A stretch of DNA of 31,134 bases, taken from the IMG/VR virus record IMGVR_UViG_3300032331_003567, positions 1-31,134 of that record; one strand, 5' to 3'. This document shows, piece after piece, positions 30,601 through 31,134 of the stretch. The first letter of the stretch is position 1, and the number at the start of each line of letters is the position of its first letter. This DNA comes from a virus. The translations under genes were made by a program, and so were the position numbers. Below the pieces are notes generated by a model. That model was not told where the DNA came from, did no database searches, and was given only the letters and a program-made list of their open reading frames with translations.

Positions 30601-31134
30601 GATGATGTCGTAAGCCTGCTGGGGGCTCATGGCATCGATTTCGGCAGGCTCGTACCCCATGGCGAAGAGGCGCTGCCGCATCTTGCGGTCAATCTGCAGG
30701 GGCGCGGAGAGCTGCCAGAAGGTACCCTTCTTGGTGACCAGGCCTTCATTCTCAAGCATGCCGAAGAGCGCGGGCACTGCCTTGGGATCTTGGATGGGTT
30801 CCCCAAGGACATTATCCAACCACTTCTTCTGCAGCTTGGTGTCGGTCTTCTCCGTGCTCAATGCCTCCATGAGCTTGGGATCCCGACGGATATCGAATGC
30901 TTCCTTCTCGGCGTCGCTGGTGAAGCGGAAGAAGGCGCCCTTCTGCACCACCTCGCCCTCGGCCACCAAGCGCGCAAGGATCTCCTTGTTCTGCTCCGGG
31001 GTAACCTCACCCACGAGGTTGTTGTCCTGCAGCTCCTTGATGAATGCGGGAGTATACACTTGGTTGGAGTCACGGCGCCCATCATTGGTGACGGGGATGA
31101 ACTCCTTGATGCGCTCGTAGAGACTATCCGCATA
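27631..31134 (-). CDS. giant multi-domain virion-type protein, 5' end beyond the window
   Basis: Open to the right edge: the frame continues 25 codons past the GTG at 31059, so the true start lies outside (>1167 residues). Numbering from that GTG: two winged-helix-like repeats (~1-50, ~75-120), an FtsK-gamma-like segment (~180-240; FLSHHLGIGDKRANRFLERM), a Pro/Ala linker, a sigma-70 region 1.1-like segment (~285-340; LVEKGKQTGRLTYEEVNAAL), a KOW/SH3-like piece (~386-432), a GHKL ATPase (N-box KEMVQNAFDA with Asn479, G1 DNGVGM at 513, G2 GGMGKAKMG), and HEIAH (976-980), a zinc-protease motif. It fits the polyvalent-protein concept. Confidence 0.8.
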   Translation of the reverse strand, partial: YADSLYERIKEFIPVTNDGRRDSNQVYTPAFIKELQDNNLVGEVTPEQNKEILARLVAEGEVVQKGAFFRFTSDAEKEAFDIRRDPKLMEALSTEKTDTKLQKKWLDNVLGEPIQDPKAVPALFGMLENEGLVTKKGTFWQLSAPLQIDRKMRQRLFAMGYEPAEIDAMSPQQAYDIILKNSWAGNVPSRQRQTPEQVAAIAAEVDEEAYKEAVDLVTRWDNGYTAFLSHHLGIGDKRANRFLERMEQEGIVSAPNENGFRKVVWKPAPAASVAELPPPPPVAPAPEPVAAATTEEPAPAPVASQFTEADLNPEERALVEKGKQTGRLTYEEVNAALPITSTPFERTEAFISILFDNGIELVDGSESQTTTDTEQPPQPPAAPAGGGSSLVDILSESGVEPPKTRESRAIKVGDTVRTADGYEFKVRSIEGERAVVAPEGQPNRQYTYKLNNLTLVDDEPGVMRSATEREVSLGIDKEQLIKQLSIFGYVNTPPVVAAKEMVQNAFDAVKEAIHKGQISKGDIDVTWDDATNTMVVKDNGVGMTPDILERAFFSVLGTKKDVPTTMRSGGMGKAKMGIFTMSDRINIETVRDGKKSTVTVTGDEVVNSLGGGSTFKVRTVPTKEKNGTKVTIKLRNKYTNKFSGGEETLSGSTSKIVNVMSQPWLATDDSGNIMDIDIKFNNNPVIVGRQHLRIRGFSKVSNISFPWGDIEVYILDPNVWGWRNQPLEKQMKLATHKVLSSGAYQFDAAFGKTQSSPGQYPADMIFNVKSKVAANDRMYPFNDQRENFRDTVTGSISALNSVFAQMKNALGTQDLAATMAQTYVLDINGKAALIPSASMARPTAMALPSELFVQVAKDGQDFEVMYRDAAGKKQKLVDFVTGARSEPLQGISTDEVLYHNNLNIDPVEELVKKGYKREKVLGTLREFGSIFMSMKKTVQDGYFKGDVKDLSEKYYIGVGTDSTYYGLNAKVPFTVALLNPMTFKGKKIAGVVDSFYNTMIHEIAHIEVFDHDADFISSMAQIQNFLVDEGHHTSFTGALEDLVSQNFQMLQDMKGIFDDSNTSNRAASIATGDKPIPDRIPGSGGGSLADALRPFQSGGEFGGSAGYSRGAANAAEQQVAGRLPNEGRFIVPQGIPTEMNDALGVMEQGNFRQMEGGEAFTKDISCE
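27717..27962 (-). CDS. candidate overprinted gene inside the giant protein's tail (81 aa)
   Basis: An alternative frame of 81 codons on the same strand, beginning with an ATG preceded by AAGGGA at suitable spacing. The product has normal protein composition with helical segments (TPTQAIAQLLLPQ, EFQEVGEVVLLTHLDLFN, TAEVLQMLRNSKSLEDFRTKV), whereas the giant protein's own frame here is Gly/Ser-rich and low in complexity (GSGGGSLADAL, GGEFGGSAGYSRGAAN). It may be a nested gene; it is not proven to be expressed. Confidence 0.35.
   Translation of the reverse strand: MTPTQAIAQLLLPQVTNRSPTEFQEVGEVVLLTHLDLFNQEGNSVGVRATAEVLQMLRNSKSLEDFRTKVDSLSPKESPRK

Noticed and set aside
1-31134. tRNA genes and CRISPR arrays
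   Set aside because: No cloverleaf-like segment or regularly spaced repeats with unique spacers was seen by eye; no search tool was run.

Overview
The window is part of the genome of a tailed double-stranded DNA bacteriophage with high G+C content. The evidence is the tightly packed, mostly overlapping small genes, a phage replication module (family A DNA polymerase, Sak4-like ATPase, dCMP deaminase, RecB-like exonuclease), rIIA/rIIB homologues, a holin-endolysin lysis cassette and very large internal-virion-type proteins. I cannot fix the host from sequence alone; the base composition fits a high-GC proteobacterium. Two giant proteins, one resembling PLxRFG virion proteins, suggest a short-tailed (podovirus-like) particle. 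Capsid, portal, terminase and RNA polymerase genes are not in this window, and neither are tRNAs or CRISPR arrays.

Layout: two small minus-strand genes (58-665) are followed by an ~840-base gene-free control region (666-1508). That region holds two ~120-base direct repeats, a cluster of CTAGCAA heptamers and a long inverted repeat, and it looks like a promoter/origin region. From 1509 to 17819 every gene reads rightward. First come small accessory proteins (1509-4448, including a GP88-like protein), then rIIA/rIIB-like proteins (4453-7010), a RecB/Cas4-like nuclease and a methylase-like protein (7613-9294), and a string of tiny coupled genes (9291-11566). Nucleotide and DNA metabolism follows: dCMP deaminase, Sak4-like ATPase, a putative ssDNA-binding protein, a DNA polymerase split over two genes, and a resolvase-like nuclease (11807-17547).

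From 17704 to the right edge everything reads leftward. In transcription order (right to left) this holds a giant multi-domain protein open at the window edge (GHKL ATPase, sigma-1.1-like, winged-helix and HExxH regions), a 965-residue PLxRFG-like protein, a glycosyltransferase, a glycosyltransferase-methyltransferase-DUF115 fusion, a metallophosphoesterase, four small basic proteins, the lysis cassette and several small unknown genes. The two arms converge with a 116-base tail-to-tail overlap.

How it works together: the rightward arm looks like the early/middle programme (host takeover, nucleotide supply, replication and recombination) and the leftward arm like the late programme (virion-borne proteins, surface or virion modification, lysis). 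Most genes are linked by ATGA, GTGA or TGATG overlaps, which implies translational coupling. The most notable items are the polymerase split inside its exonuclease domain, a predicted highly structured RNA just upstream of it, the giant virion-type protein with a possible overprinted gene in its tail, and the three-domain glycan-modification fusion.
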